Below are positions 27,142-36,715 of a stretch of DNA of 64,000 nucleotides, piece by piece. Made by a program: the position numbers and the translations under genes. Each line of letters begins with the position of its first letter. The first letter of the stretch is position 1. Below the pieces are notes generated by a model, which had not been told where the DNA came from, did no database searches, and was given only the letters and a program-made list of their open reading frames with translations. The stretch is from Candidatus Enterococcus stercoripullorum (GTDB lineage: Bacteria; Bacillota; Bacilli; Lactobacillales; Enterococcaceae): the NCBI GenBank assembly GCA_019120335.1, contig DWVH01000022.1, positions 62,001-126,000 on the forward strand. Direction: 5' to 3'.

Positions 27142-28227
27142 TTGTCTAATAGCATTATTACGTTTAAAAACATTGTGAAACGCTATGATGATGAAACGAT
27201 TTTAAAAGACATAAGCTTTGAAATTGAGGCGGGTAAATTTTATACCTTACTTGGTCCTTCTGGATGTGGAAAAACGACTATCTTACGCATTATTGCAGGA
27301 TTTACCGAAGCATCTGAAGGCGATGTCTACTTTGAAGGTAAACGTATCAATGATATTCCAGCGAACCAACGTCAAGTGAATACCGTCTTTCAAGATTATG
27401 CGCTTTTTCCACATATGAATGTATTTGAAAATGTTGCTTTCGGACTTAAAATTAAAAAATTACCGAAAGATGAAATCGCCAAAAAAGTGACTGAGGCTTT
27501 ACGCTTAGTACAATTAGCTGGTTATGAACAACGTGAAATTAGCGAAATGTCTGGTGGACAAAGACAACGAGTAGCGATTGCACGAGCAATTGTCAATGAA
27601 CCAAAAGTCTTATTGCTAGACGAACCACTCTCGGCACTTGATTTGAAGTTGCGCACAGATATGCAATATGAGTTACGCGAATTGCAACAACGACTAGGCA
27701 TTACCTTTATCTTTGTTACCCACGACCAAGAAGAAGCTTTGGCGATGAGTGATGAAATTTTTGTCATGAATAAAGGGGAAATTGTTCAAAGTGGTACGCC
27801 AGTAGATATTTACGATGAACCAATTAATCATTTTGTGGCTGATTTTGTCGGGGAAAGTAATATTGTTAATGGCACGATGATTGAAGATTACAAGGTTGAA
27901 TTTGTCGGTAAAGAATTTGAATGTGTTGACGGTGGGATGCGTCCAAATGAACCTGTTGAAATTGTGATTCGTCCGGAAGATTTGACCTTGACGACAGCTG
28001 ATAAAGGGAAATTAGTTGTCAAAGTGGATACGCAGCTATTTCGAGGTGTTCACTATGAAATCATTTGTTATGATGAAGATGGTAATGAATGGATGGTTCA
28101 CTCTACTCGTAAGGCAAAAGTAGGCAGCCAGATTGGATTATACTTTGAGCCAGAAGATATCCATGTCATGCGTTTTAACGAATCAGAAGAAGACTTTGAC
28201 GCTCGTTTAGAAAGCTATGAAGAGTAG
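27142..28227 (+). CDS. potA: Spermidine/putrescine ABC transporter, ATP-binding protein
   Basis: The 361-residue ATPase energises polyamine uptake. Walker [17 protein letters not shown], signature [14 protein letters not shown], Walker [13 protein letters not shown] and a C-terminal TOBE domain (about residues 270-345) are in place. The start is TTG 27142, with AAGGGGG 8 bp upstream, and the protein then begins [16 protein letters not shown] as in other PotA proteins. An upstream ATG in frame has no comparable site. potB, potC and potD follow. Confidence 0.93.
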   Translation: MSNSIITFKNIVKRYDDETILKDISFEIEAGKFYTLLGPSGCGKTTILRIIAGFTEASEGDVYFEGKRINDIPANQRQVNTVFQDYALFPHMNVFENVAFGLKIKKLPKDEIAKKVTEALRLVQLAGYEQREISEMSGGQRQRVAIARAIVNEPKVLLLDEPLSALDLKLRTDMQYELRELQQRLGITFIFVTHDQEEALAMSDEIFVMNKGEIVQSGTPVDIYDEPINHFVADFVGESNIVNGTMIEDYKVEFVGKEFECVDGGMRPNEPVEIVIRPEDLTLTTADKGKLVVKVDTQLFRGVHYEIICYDEDGNEWMVHSTRKAKVGSQIGLYFEPEDIHVMRFNESEEDFDARLESYEE

Positions 28228-28239
28228 GGGGAAGAGAAG

Positions 28240-29049
28240 TTGAGCAAATTAAAACAAATTTATGCGATTCCTTATGTTGCTTGGTTGCTTTTATTTGTCA
28301 TTGCCCCAGTATTGTTAATTATTTATCAGTCCTTTTTTGATATTAGTGGACATTTCACATTAGCGAATTATGCGACTTACTTTACATCAGGCAAGTATTT
28401 AATGATGACGCTGAATTCGATTTGGTATGCCTTTTTAATTACCTTAACCACTCTGTTGATTAGTTATCCAACAGCGTATTTTTTAACGAAATTACGGCAC
28501 AAAGATTTGTTGCTACTTTTGATTATTTTACCAACATGGATTAATTTATTGCTTAAAGCCTATGCATTTATTGGTATTTTTGGGATTCATGGTAGTATTA
28601 ATCAATTCCTTTCATTCTTTGGTATTGCTCCGGTACAAATCATGTTTACCGATTTTAGTTTTATGACGGTCGCAACCTATATTGAATTGCCATTTATGAT
28701 TTTGCCAATTTTTAATGCGTTAGAAGAAATCAATCCTTCGCTGTTAAATGCGAGTCGAGATTTAGGCGCGAATAACTTCGAAACTTTTAGACGCGTGATT
28801 TTCCCTCTATCCTTAAATGGGGTGAAAAGTGGCATTCAAGCGGTCTTTATTCCATCACTCTCACTTTTTATGTTGACACGTTTGATTGGTGGAAACCGAG
28901 TGATTACGCTAGGTACAGCCATTGAAGAGCATTTCTTAGTGACGCAAAACTGGGGAATGGGTTCAACCATTGGCGTCGTCTTGATTGTAGCGATGTTCAT
29001 TGTCATGATGTTAACCGCAGAAAAACGTAAAGGAGGGGCTAAAAAATGA
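28240..29049 (+). CDS. potB: Spermidine/putrescine ABC transporter, permease PotB
   Basis: This 269-residue inner-membrane permease has six predicted helices. The coupling (EAA) loop is NASRDLGANNFETFRRVIFPLSLNGVKSG (about 168-196). The start is TTG 28240, preceded by AGGGGGAAGAG. It overlaps potC by 4 bp and completes the PotABCD polyamine importer. Confidence 0.92.
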   Translation: MSKLKQIYAIPYVAWLLLFVIAPVLLIIYQSFFDISGHFTLANYATYFTSGKYLMMTLNSIWYAFLITLTTLLISYPTAYFLTKLRHKDLLLLLIILPTWINLLLKAYAFIGIFGIHGSINQFLSFFGIAPVQIMFTDFSFMTVATYIELPFMILPIFNALEEINPSLLNASRDLGANNFETFRRVIFPLSLNGVKSGIQAVFIPSLSLFMLTRLIGGNRVITLGTAIEEHFLVTQNWGMGSTIGVVLIVAMFIVMMLTAEKRKGGAKK

Positions 29050-29885
29050 AGAAAAACCTCTTTTCGAAAATTTATTTAACTTTAGTGTTTATCATTTTGT
29101 ATGCGCCCATTTTTTACTTGATTTTTTATTCTTTTAATAAAGGCGGTACCATGAATAAGTTCACGGGCTTTACCTGGGAACACTATCAAACATTGTGGTC
29201 AGATACGCGTTTGATTATCATTGTGTTAAACACATTTTTACTAGCCTTTTTATCTGCCTTGATTGCGACAATGATTGGAACTTTTGGTGCAATGGCGATT
29301 TATTATACGAAGAGACGTCAAAGCCGCACGACATTATTGAGTTTAAATAATATCTTGTTAGTTTCTCCTGACGTTATTATTGGTGCTAGTTTCTTAATTT
29401 TCTTTACGATGATTGGCAATTTGTTCAGTAACTTTAGTCTTGGCTTTATCAGTGTCTTACTTTCACACGTAGCTTTCAGTATTCCAATCGTGGTGCTAAT
29501 GGTTTTACCAAAGCTACAAGAAATGAATGATAGTATGATTCGGGCAGCCCTTGATTTGGGTGCGAATTATCGTCAAGTCTTAATGCGTATTATTCTGCCA
29601 TTTCTATCACCAGGGATTATTGCTGGTTATTTTATGGCTTTTACGTATTCCTTAGATGACTTTGCAGTTACTTTCTTTGTGACTGGTAATGGATTTTCAA
29701 CATTGTCCGTAGAAATCTATTCACGGGCACGTCAAGGGATTAGCTTAGAAATTAATGCTTTAAGTACCTTAGTCTTTATCTTTTCGATGATTTTAGTTGT
29801 TGGTTATTACTTCATTAGTAAAGATAATCGCCCACGTCGTAAAAAAGGTCGATCAATCCAAACGGGGGTGGCAAATATCCGATGA
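29046..29885 (+). CDS. potC: Spermidine/putrescine ABC transporter, permease PotC
   Basis: This 279-residue permease partners PotB. Its EAA loop is RAALDLGANYRQVLMRIILPFLSPGIIAG, followed by FMAFTYSLDDFAVTFFVTG, a PotC hallmark. Start and stop overlap potB and potD by ATGA-type junctions, which indicates tight translational coupling. Confidence 0.93.
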   Translation: MKKNLFSKIYLTLVFIILYAPIFYLIFYSFNKGGTMNKFTGFTWEHYQTLWSDTRLIIIVLNTFLLAFLSALIATMIGTFGAMAIYYTKRRQSRTTLLSLNNILLVSPDVIIGASFLIFFTMIGNLFSNFSLGFISVLLSHVAFSIPIVVLMVLPKLQEMNDSMIRAALDLGANYRQVLMRIILPFLSPGIIAGYFMAFTYSLDDFAVTFFVTGNGFSTLSVEIYSRARQGISLEINALSTLVFIFSMILVVGYYFISKDNRPRRKKGRSIQTGVANIR

Positions 29886-30955
29886 AAAAATTGCAATCTC
29901 TATTTATTGGTATTCTAGTCATTATTGGTGTGTTAGCTTTAAGCGTCCATCATTTACAAAAATCAAGTGGGATGTCGGGAGCTAAAGTTTTGAATGTTTA
30001 TAACTGGGGAGATTATATTGATCCTGATTTGATTAAAAAGTTTGAGAAAGAATATGGTTATAAAGTCAATTATGAAACTTTTGACTCCAATGAAGCAATG
30101 TTTACCAAGATTCAACAAGGTGGTACGGCTTATGATATTACCATTCCTAGTGAATATATGATTCAAAAAATGAAAGAAGAAAAGCTATTACTTCCACTTG
30201 ATCATAGTAAAATTAAAGGTTTGGAAAATATCGACTCAAGCTTTTTAAATTTAAGTTTTGATAAGGGAAATCAGTATTCTGTGCCCTATTTCTGGGGAAC
30301 ATTGGGAATCGTCTATAACGATAAATTTGTAGATGGTAAAAATATGCAATCATGGGATGACTTGTGGCGACCAGAACTGAAAAATAATGTCATGCTTATT
30401 GATGGTGCGCGGGAAGTTATCGGATTAGGGTTAAATAGTCTAGGCTATTCCTTAAATAGTAAAAATGATGCGCAATTGACAGCGGCAGTCAATAAATTGC
30501 GCAAGATTACCCCAAATGTTAAGGCAATTGTTGCTGATGAAATCAAAATGTATATGGCTAATGAAGAGAGTGCGGTTGCTGTAACTTTCTCAGGAGAAGC
30601 AGCGGAAATGTTAGAACAAAATGAGCATCTTCATTATGTCATTCCTAAAGAAGGCTCGAATCTCTGGTTTGATAATATGGTTATCCCGAAAACAGCCAAA
30701 AATATTAAAGGTGCTTACGATTTCATTAACTTCATGCTAGAACCAAAAAATGCCGCACAAAATGCCGAATATATCGGTTATGCCACACCAAATAAAGAAG
30801 CGCTAAAAATCTTACCTAAAGAAATTACCGAAGATGAACAATTTTATCCATCTGCTGATTTGATGAAGCATTTGGAAGTGTATGATAACTTAGGTTCAAA
30901 ATATCTAGGAATCTATAATGACTTATTCCTAGAATTGAAGATGTATCGTAATTAA
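29882..30955 (+). CDS. potD: Spermidine/putrescine-binding protein PotD
   Basis: The 357-residue extracellular substrate-binding protein carries one N-terminal hydrophobic segment (about residues 5-23) but no lipobox cysteine, so it is held by an uncleaved anchor or released. Family marks are LNVYNWGDYIDPDLIKKFEKEYGY and VPYFWGTLGIVYN, with aromatic and acidic residues for polyamine binding. It is the last gene of potABCD and is followed by a bidirectional terminator. Confidence 0.93.
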   Translation: MKKLQSLFIGILVIIGVLALSVHHLQKSSGMSGAKVLNVYNWGDYIDPDLIKKFEKEYGYKVNYETFDSNEAMFTKIQQGGTAYDITIPSEYMIQKMKEEKLLLPLDHSKIKGLENIDSSFLNLSFDKGNQYSVPYFWGTLGIVYNDKFVDGKNMQSWDDLWRPELKNNVMLIDGAREVIGLGLNSLGYSLNSKNDAQLTAAVNKLRKITPNVKAIVADEIKMYMANEESAVAVTFSGEAAEMLEQNEHLHYVIPKEGSNLWFDNMVIPKTAKNIKGAYDFINFMLEPKNAAQNAEYIGYATPNKEALKILPKEITEDEQFYPSADLMKHLEVYDNLGSKYLGIYNDLFLELKMYRN

Positions 30956-30956
30956 T

Positions 30957-31007
30957 AAAAATACATGAGAAGTTGTCGTTGTAACAATTTTCTCATGTAT
31001 TTTTTGT
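30957..31007. terminator. Bidirectional terminator between potD and the esterase gene
   Basis: ATACATGAGAA and TTCTCATGTAT form a long stem flanked by A and T runs. Confidence 0.9.
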
Positions 31008-31817
31008 TTATTTTTGTCGTTGTCGTTTCATCCAGGAACTACATTCTTCAAACCATTGTGCAACTTCGGGGAGTAAATATTCTGCATCAAATGATTTCGC
31101 GCTTGATTCATTTGCCAGTGCTAAGCCGTGTTTGCCATTTTCAAAAATATGGGCTTCAAAAGGAATGTGTTGTTGGTAGAGTGCTTCACAATATTTTAGT
31201 GTATTGACTACAGGTACGGATCCATCGGCAAAAGTGTGCCAAATATAAGTTGGTGCCGTCTTTGAATTAATCTGGGCAATCGTATCATATCGCAGACAAT
31301 CTTCTTTAGTGATACCTAAATGCTCCACTGTTTTTGGCCATCCCAAATCAAAACTAGTGACTGGGTAGCAAAGAATCGTGCCTTTTGGTTGATAAGAAGC
31401 TTCTTGATGGAATTGATGCCACTGACTACTATAAGAGGCAGCTAAATGGCCACCAGCAGAACAACCTAATAAGAAGATTTCGTCTACATTGGCTTGCCAT
31501 TTTTTAGCCTTTTGATGAATCAACTCAAAAGTGAGGGCGACTTGTTCTAGGCAATCCTCTAAAAATGCGCCTTTAGCAAACGTATCACGTGTCGTATAGT
31601 TTAAAACTAATACGTGATAGCCTTGGTTCATAAAGGCTAAGGCAAGTGGCTCTGATTCACGATTAGAAACAAAACGATAGCCCCCACCAGGACAGATGAC
31701 CACAATTGGTAAAGGCTGTGGGTTTTCTTGGACGATTTCTCTTAAGTAAACATCCACACTTGCATGGCGCTGATTTTTGCTTGTTAAATCATAGTGTAGT
31801 AATTGCATTTGCTTCAT
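31008..31817 (-). CDS. Alpha/beta-hydrolase (esterase/lipase type)
   Basis: This 269-residue alpha/beta-hydrolase has the nucleophile elbow GCSAGGH (Ser near residue 140), an oxyanion motif CPGGGY (about 41-46), the acid in HTFADGSVPV and the base in ENGKHGL. The pattern resembles BD-FAE/acetyl-esterase-like enzymes that remove acyl groups from carbohydrates. There is no signal peptide, so it acts in the cytosol. The natural substrate is unknown. Confidence 0.85.
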   Translation of the reverse strand: MKQMQLLHYDLTSKNQRHASVDVYLREIVQENPQPLPIVVICPGGGYRFVSNRESEPLALAFMNQGYHVLVLNYTTRDTFAKGAFLEDCLEQVALTFELIHQKAKKWQANVDEIFLLGCSAGGHLAASYSSQWHQFHQEASYQPKGTILCYPVTSFDLGWPKTVEHLGITKEDCLRYDTIAQINSKTAPTYIWHTFADGSVPVVNTLKYCEALYQQHIPFEAHIFENGKHGLALANESSAKSFDAEYLLPEVAQWFEECSSWMKRQRQK

Positions 31818-31866
31818 CCTCTCGTAACGATAGATTTATTGTCTACCTTTTTCAGCCAAAAGTAAA

Positions 31867-31898
31867 GTGCAAAAGATTGAATATTCAACCTTTTGCAC
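31867..31898 (-). terminator. Stem-loop overlapping the end of ogt
   Basis: An almost perfect palindrome (GTGCAAAAGATTGAAT with its complement) covers the last codons of ogt. On the minus strand it is followed by TTTACTTTT, a modest terminator. Confidence 0.6.
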
Positions 31899-32388
31899 GA
31901 GTTGAGAGGATATTTTTTTCAAGTGTTAAGAGTCTTTTCTTTAGCGGGATTCCCCAACCAAATCCAGTCAATTGTCCATTTGAGCCAATTACACGATGAC
32001 AAGGGACGATAATTAAAATTGGATTTTTTCCAATTGCATTGGCAACAGCTCTAACTGCACTTGGTCGTTTCATTTTTTGAGCGACGTCTTTGTAAGTAAC
32101 GACCTGACCATAATCAATCGTCAATAGGGTTTCCCAGACTTGCTTTTGAAACGGTGTGCCTCTCAGGTCAAGAGCAAAGGAGACAGTTGGTAACTGACCG
32201 TTAAAGTATTGTTGGTAATATTGGACAAATGGCGTAGTGACTTGTGTATCTTCTAACCACTGATAAGTTGCGCGTTCATTTTCACAATCACTACTAGGCG
32301 CTGCAAAGACTAGACCTTTGTCAGATACACCTAGTGAAAGTTGCATGTCGGATACTTCAAATGTATGGGTATAAAGCGTTTCTTTCAT
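31885..32388 (-). CDS. ogt: Methylated-DNA--[protein]-cysteine S-methyltransferase
   Basis: This 167-residue suicide repair protein takes the methyl group from O6-methylguanine onto its cysteine. The active site is IIVPCHRVIG, with the DNA-recognition helix before it (GQVVTYKDVAQKMKRPSAVRAVANAIGKNP). It starts directly after the stop of the ABC-F gene and is probably translated by coupling. Its stop lies within a terminator-like stem. Confidence 0.94.
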   Translation of the reverse strand: MKETLYTHTFEVSDMQLSLGVSDKGLVFAAPSSDCENERATYQWLEDTQVTTPFVQYYQQYFNGQLPTVSFALDLRGTPFQKQVWETLLTIDYGQVVTYKDVAQKMKRPSAVRAVANAIGKNPILIIVPCHRVIGSNGQLTGFGWGIPLKKRLLTLEKNILSTRAKG

Positions 32389-34326
32389 CTATTCATCTTC
32401 CATTTCTTCTAATGCTAAAGTGGCCGTTTCCCATTGTTCTAAAATGCTATCTTGTTGGCTTCTCGCTTGTTCTAACTCATGATTTAAGTCTATTAACGCT
32501 TGGTGGTCCGCAAGATTTTCCGGTAAGGTCATCGCTGTTTCTAATTGAGCAATTTGCGCTTCGATTTGTTCCATTTCTTTTTCTAATTGTTCGATTTGAC
32601 GGGTAAGACTCCGCAGTGCTTTTTGTTGCTCTTTACTTTGCATAAATGATTGTTTGCCAGAAGAGATTTCCGGTACTTTTTCTTCTGCTTGTGCTTGGAG
32701 TGCTTTAAGTTCTTCTTCTTCGCGTTTTTTCTCCAAATAATAATCATAGTCGCCTAAATAAAGTTTGCTGCCATGTTCTGAAAGTTCAATGACTTTAGTA
32801 GCAATCCGATTAATAAAATAGCGGTCATGAGAAACAAATAAAATCGTTCCTGTATAATCAATCAAAGCATTTTCCAATACTTCTTTATTATCAATATCCA
32901 AATGGTTGGTTGGTTCGTCAAGTATTAAGAAATTATCCTGATCCATCGACAATTTTGCCAGTGCTACTCGGGCTTTTTCGCCACCGCTTAATAATGAAAT
33001 CGGCTTTTCGACGTCTTCACCTGAGAAAAGAAAACTACCCAAAATAGTGCGAATTTCTCCTTCAGGGGTAGTCGCGTGTTCATCCCAAAGTTCATGTAAA
33101 ATCGTCTTATTAGAATGTAAATCGGCTTGTCCTTGATCGTAATAACCAATCGAAACATTGCTTCCCAAGTGGATATCACCTTTAATCAGCGGAATTTGAC
33201 CAATAATCGATTTTAAAAGGGTGGACTTGCCAATCCCGTTAGGACCTACTAAGGCAATCGCTTCTTGCTTACGAATATCGAGTTCAATCGGTTCGCTCAA
33301 AATGACATTTTCATACCCAATAGCACCATCTGTCAGCTGCAAGACGACATTTCCAGATTCTTTTTGGATGTTAAAGAGGAAGTGTGCTGACTTTTCATCC
33401 CCTTGAGGTTTATCTAGTCGTTCTATTTTTTCTAACTGTTTGCGTCGACTTTGAGCACGTTTAGTAGTAGACGCCCGCACGAGATTACGCGCCACGAAAT
33501 CTTCTAATTTTTGAATTTCTTCTTGTTGTTTTTCATAAGCTTTCCATTCGCTTGCGAGTTGCTGGGCTTTTAAATCAAGGTATTGACTATAATTCCCTTT
33601 ATAATAGCGCATTTTCCGACGACTTAATTCATAAACTTCGGTAGCGACTTTATCAAGAAAATAGCGGTCATGAGAGACAATGAGTAACGCGCCTTGATAG
33701 CCTTGGAGATAGCCTTCTAACCAAGAAAGTGTTTCGATATCTAAATGGTTGGTGGGTTCGTCTAAAATCAGTAGGTCAGGTTTTTGTAAAAGTAGTTTCG
33801 CTAAGGCTAGCCGCGTTTTTTGACCACCTGATAAAGCATCAATCGCTTGTTCATAATATTCTGGACCAAATTGGAATCCATGAAGGACGGTACGAATTTC
33901 ATTTTCATAGCCGTAACCATTTTTTTCTTTAAATTGATGTTGTAATTCATCATATTCTTTCAATAGACGTTCATATTCAGCAGAAGTAAAGTCGCTTTCA
34001 CCCATTTGAATTTCTAACTGGCGCATCCGACTTTCCATTTGCCGGACTTGTGAAAAAGCTAAAAGCATTTCCTCCCAAACAGTATTTTCACTTTCTAATC
34101 CAGTATTTTGTGCGAGATAGCCGAGTTGAATATTTTTATTGCGGACAATTTGCCCTTGATCAGGTTGTTCAATTCCTGCGATAATTTTGATTAAGGTTGA
34201 TTTGCCAGCACCATTACGGCCAACTAAGGCAATACGTGATTGGCTGTCAATTTCCATTTGGATATTTTCAAAGAGGACCTCAGCACCAAAAAGGCGGGCC
34301 ACTTGATTGACTTGTAAGATAATCAT
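32389..34326 (-). CDS. ABC-F family ATP-binding protein (YdiF type)
   Basis: The 645-residue soluble protein has two ABC domains (Walker A GRNGAGKST near residue 37 and GPNGIGKST near residue 360), both with SGG signatures and LDEPTNHLD Walker B motifs. A linker of about 80 charged residues (the P-site tRNA-interaction motif) lies between them and a C-terminal coiled coil from about residue 545. There are no membrane helices. ABC-F proteins act on the ribosome. Its position divergent from rex matches ydiF/rex in Bacillus, which favours a housekeeping translation factor over an antibiotic-resistance type. ATG 34326 has AAAGGA upstream and is preferred over the one at 34338. Confidence 0.88.
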   Translation of the reverse strand: MIILQVNQVARLFGAEVLFENIQMEIDSQSRIALVGRNGAGKSTLIKIIAGIEQPDQGQIVRNKNIQLGYLAQNTGLESENTVWEEMLLAFSQVRQMESRMRQLEIQMGESDFTSAEYERLLKEYDELQHQFKEKNGYGYENEIRTVLHGFQFGPEYYEQAIDALSGGQKTRLALAKLLLQKPDLLILDEPTNHLDIETLSWLEGYLQGYQGALLIVSHDRYFLDKVATEVYELSRRKMRYYKGNYSQYLDLKAQQLASEWKAYEKQQEEIQKLEDFVARNLVRASTTKRAQSRRKQLEKIERLDKPQGDEKSAHFLFNIQKESGNVVLQLTDGAIGYENVILSEPIELDIRKQEAIALVGPNGIGKSTLLKSIIGQIPLIKGDIHLGSNVSIGYYDQGQADLHSNKTILHELWDEHATTPEGEIRTILGSFLFSGEDVEKPISLLSGGEKARVALAKLSMDQDNFLILDEPTNHLDIDNKEVLENALIDYTGTILFVSHDRYFINRIATKVIELSEHGSKLYLGDYDYYLEKKREEEELKALQAQAEEKVPEISSGKQSFMQSKEQQKALRSLTRQIEQLEKEMEQIEAQIAQLETAMTLPENLADHQALIDLNHELEQARSQQDSILEQWETATLALEEMEDE

Positions 34327-34548
34327 AATTATTTTCATCCTTTAAAATTTACTGCATTCTCAGTCTATCATAGAAATTCAATCTAAAAAAGCAAAAGATA
34401 GTTTAGAAAAATTTTGCTTCTTTCTCATGGATTTTGTGGATGTCTGTAATCGCTTTTAAAATGATGGATGAATTTACAAAATAGTTGCTAATTTGTGAGC
34501 AGATAAATTGCTTTTTTTGTGTGAAGTCTGTTAAGATAACCATGGAAA

Positions 34549-34565
34549 TAGTGAATAGTTCACAA
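34549..34565 (+). promoter_or_regulatory. Inverted repeat upstream of rex, possible Rex operator
   Basis: TAGTGAA-TAG-TTCACAA resembles the Rex box TTGTGAA-N4-TTCACAA but with a 3-bp instead of 4-bp centre. It lies just before the rex ribosome binding site, so it could mediate autoregulation. The spacing defect makes this uncertain. Confidence 0.4.
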
Positions 34566-34581
34566 ATTGGAGGGAAAAAAC

Positions 34582-35238
34582 GTGAAAGAAAAACAAATTC
34601 CAAAAGCTACTGCCAAACGTTTACCGATTTACTATAGATACTTAAAAATGCTCCATCAAGCAGGCAAAAAGAAAGTATCTTCTACTGAATTAAGTGAAGC
34701 GGTACAAGTTGACAGCGCAACGATTCGTCGTGATTTCTCTTATTTTGGGGAATTAGGGAAACGTGGCTATGGTTACGATGTTGAAGAAGTCATGCTGTTC
34801 TTTGCGGTGACTTTAAATGAAGACAAGATGACTAATGTTGCCTTGATTGGGGTCGGTAATCTTGGAAGTGCTTTGTTGAAGTACAAGTTCCATCATAGTA
34901 ATTCCATTCGTATCAGTGCAGCTTTTGATGTGGATGAAAATCTAGTAGGACGGATTATTGATGGGATTCCTGTTTACCCAATGCGCGATATGAAAGAACA
35001 AATTAAGATTCAAGCGATTGACATTGCTATCTTAACTGTACCTGCTGATAAATCACAAGATGTCGTTAATGAATTGGTTGAATCAGGGGTGAAGGGTATT
35101 CTGAACTTTACGCCAGTTCGTTTGAATGCACCAAAAGATGTGATTATCCAAAACGTAGACTTAACGAATGAGTTACAGACTTTGATTTACTTTTTAAATT
35201 CTGATAATCCACCAATGGATATTTTTGTACATAATTAA
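34582..35238 (+). CDS. rex: Redox-sensing transcriptional repressor Rex
   Basis: The 218-residue repressor senses the NADH/NAD ratio. It has an N-terminal winged helix ([19 protein letters not shown]...[35 protein letters not shown], residues 5-75) and a Rossmann domain ([17 protein letters not shown]) with a C-terminal swapped helix. The start is GTG 34582, with GGAGGG 7-8 bp upstream. Rex normally represses fermentation and anaerobic genes when NADH is low. Confidence 0.95.
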   Translation: MKEKQIPKATAKRLPIYYRYLKMLHQAGKKKVSSTELSEAVQVDSATIRRDFSYFGELGKRGYGYDVEEVMLFFAVTLNEDKMTNVALIGVGNLGSALLKYKFHHSNSIRISAAFDVDENLVGRIIDGIPVYPMRDMKEQIKIQAIDIAILTVPADKSQDVVNELVESGVKGILNFTPVRLNAPKDVIIQNVDLTNELQTLIYFLNSDNPPMDIFVHN

Positions 35239-35303
35239 ATTTATCCTTGGTTATCAATAAATGAGTGGAGAGGCTAGTAAAATAGTGCTCTTCACTTTTT
35301 TTA

Positions 35304-35332
35304 TTGACAATGATTTAAATAGATGTTAATAT
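35304..35332 (+). promoter_or_regulatory. Promoter of the rpsN-rpmG cluster
   Basis: TTGACA and TAATAT are separated by exactly 17 bp, with a Zur box covering the region just downstream of the start point. Confidence 0.85.
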
Positions 35333-35339
35333 AATTTAC

Positions 35340-35360
35340 AAATCGAAAACATTACGATTT
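35340..35360 (+). promoter_or_regulatory. Zur box (zinc uptake regulator operator)
   Basis: The 21-bp near-palindrome has half-sites AAATCG...ACGATTT around ATTA-like inner bases and matches the Firmicute Zur box (AAATCGTAAT-N-ATTACGATTT) in about 18 positions. It lies between the promoter and rpsN. When zinc is ample Zur would repress the zinc-free ribosomal paralogs. Confidence 0.85.
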
Positions 35361-35381
35361 AAAAAAGGGTAGAGGTGTATT

Positions 35382-35651
35382 ATGGCAAAAAAAGCAAAGA
35401 TCGAAAAAGCAAAAAAACAAGCAGTGTTAATTGAACAATATGCTGATTTGAGAAGGCGTCTCAAACAGGAAAAAAATTACGCAGCCTTAGCAAAATTACC
35501 TAAAGATGCTAATCCAAATCGTTTAAAGTTAAGAGACCAGCTTGATGGTCGTCCTCGTGGGTATATGCGTAAATTTGGAATGTCTCGCATTAAATTTAGG
35601 GAATTGGCTCATCAAGGGTTACTTCCTGGGGTGAGAAAAGCAAGTTGGTAA
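35382..35651 (+). CDS. rpsN: Ribosomal protein S14, zinc-independent paralog
   Basis: This 89-residue S14 of the long type lacks the CxxC-CxxC zinc ribbon of the short S14; instead it has [42 protein letters not shown]. Such paralogs replace the zinc-binding S14 when zinc is scarce. The Zur box directly upstream supports this role. The spacing and the next gene (zinc-free L33) indicate one regulon unit. Confidence 0.95.
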   Translation: MAKKAKIEKAKKQAVLIEQYADLRRRLKQEKNYAALAKLPKDANPNRLKLRDQLDGRPRGYMRKFGMSRIKFRELAHQGLLPGVRKASW

Positions 35652-35767
35652 TAACAGGAAATCAATGAATAGGGAATTGTAGTGTGATAAATTTTATGAT
35701 TCATAGGTTTTCAAGTTGAGAATTAGACGATAATTTAGAAAAAATATCTACTGGGAGGGAAAGAACT

Positions 35768-35917
35768 ATGCGAAAAAATATTATTTTAGAATGTGCAAAA
35801 ACAAAAGAAAGAATTTATTTAACGACCAAAAATACACGTAATACGCCTGAAAGGCTAGAATTAAAGAAATATTCACCCAAATTACGTAAAAAAGTAGTTT
35901 TTAAAGAAGTAAAATAA
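35768..35917 (+). CDS. rpmG: Ribosomal protein L33, zinc-independent paralog
   Basis: This 49-residue L33 carries the family core [26 protein letters not shown]. The two CxxC pairs of zinc-binding L33 are lost: the first is reduced to ECAKTKE with one Cys and the second is absent. It is thus the C-minus form expected to replace the zinc form under zinc limitation. The ribosome binding site GGGAGGG precedes ATG 35768. It lies 116 bp after rpsN without a terminator between, so it probably shares the Zur-controlled promoter. Confidence 0.92.
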   Translation: MRKNIILECAKTKERIYLTTKNTRNTPERLELKKYSPKLRKKVVFKEVK

Positions 35918-35967
35918 ATAATCCAAATAAGTGAAGATATCAGATATACGGAAAGAGGGAAGAAATA

Positions 35968-36090
35968 TTGGAAAAGAATGATTTGTCTAGTGCTTACAGA
36001 CGATTGAAAAGTCCAAATATCAAAACAAGAAAACGAGCATTAAAGATAATAAAATTGCATAAAAAAAATAAATTAAAAAATTCTATATAG
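35968..36090 (+). CDS. Small basic protein of unknown function in the Zur cluster
   Basis: This 40-codon reading frame starts with TTG at 35968, behind GAGGGAAG. The product is very rich in Lys and Arg (for example KTRKRALKIIKLHKKNK), like a ribosomal or RNA-binding peptide, but I do not recognise it as any zinc-free ribosomal paralog. It lies 50 bp after rpmG and just before a terminator, so it is probably the third gene of the Zur-controlled transcript. Confidence 0.5.
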   Translation: MEKNDLSSAYRRLKSPNIKTRKRALKIIKLHKKNKLKNSI

Positions 36091-36103
36091 TAAAAGTTTA
36101 ATT

Positions 36104-36146
36104 AGGTTTATTTATGATACCATTGTTCATAAATAAGCCTATTTTT
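36104..36146 (+). terminator. Terminator of the Zur-controlled cluster
   Basis: AGGTTTATTTATGA pairs with TCATAAATAAGCCT (one G-U) and is followed by ATTTTT. Confidence 0.85.
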
Positions 36147-36216
36147 AAATTCTATGAAAGGAGAGACTACTTAAATTTATTATTGGTAAACCTATTTTCA
36201 AGTAGTTTGTAGTTAG

Positions 36217-36618
36217 ATGTACCACTTAATGAGAATGAAGTTTGGCGATCTTATTTTGATTGTATTATTTCTTTTTGTTTCATTTTTACCATTAGTTTTT
36301 TTTCATTTTCAACAATCAAATGAAAATAATGTAGTAACCACAAAATATGCTATTGTAAAAATTAAAGGAAAAGAAGTAGAAAGATTTGATTTAACAAAAA
36401 AACAACATATTTTAAAAACATATTATCCTAATAAAAAGCAATATAATATTATTGAAATTTATCATGGACGAATACGTGTGAAAGAAGATAATAGCCCTGA
36501 CCAAATTGCTGTAAGAACGGGTTGGATTAATACAGTTGGTCAAACAAGTATCTGTCTACCACATCAATTAATTATTACTATCGAACAAGAGGGTATAGAT
36601 AATTATCATATTTATTGA
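36217..36618 (+). CDS. NusG domain II-containing protein
   Basis: This 133-residue protein has one N-terminal membrane helix (about residues 9-29) and an external domain of the NusG_II type (AIVKIKGKEVERFDLTKKQ...NIIEIYHGRIRVKEDNSPDQIAVRTGWINTVGQTSICLPHQLIITIE). Members are membrane-anchored proteins of unknown role, often next to FMN-transferase or isoprenoid genes, which is not the case here. No strong ribosome binding site is seen before ATG 36217, and an ATG at 36235 is also possible. Confidence 0.75.
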   Translation: MYHLMRMKFGDLILIVLFLFVSFLPLVFFHFQQSNENNVVTTKYAIVKIKGKEVERFDLTKKQHILKTYYPNKKQYNIIEIYHGRIRVKEDNSPDQIAVRTGWINTVGQTSICLPHQLIITIEQEGIDNYHIY

Positions 36619-36715
36619 GTATGCTTTTTTCTTAAGATTAAGCTTGAATGGTTGTACTTTCTTTCGTTTCGTTATACTCTAATTAGTTGAAAGATAAGTC
36701 GTTAGGAGGAGATTT

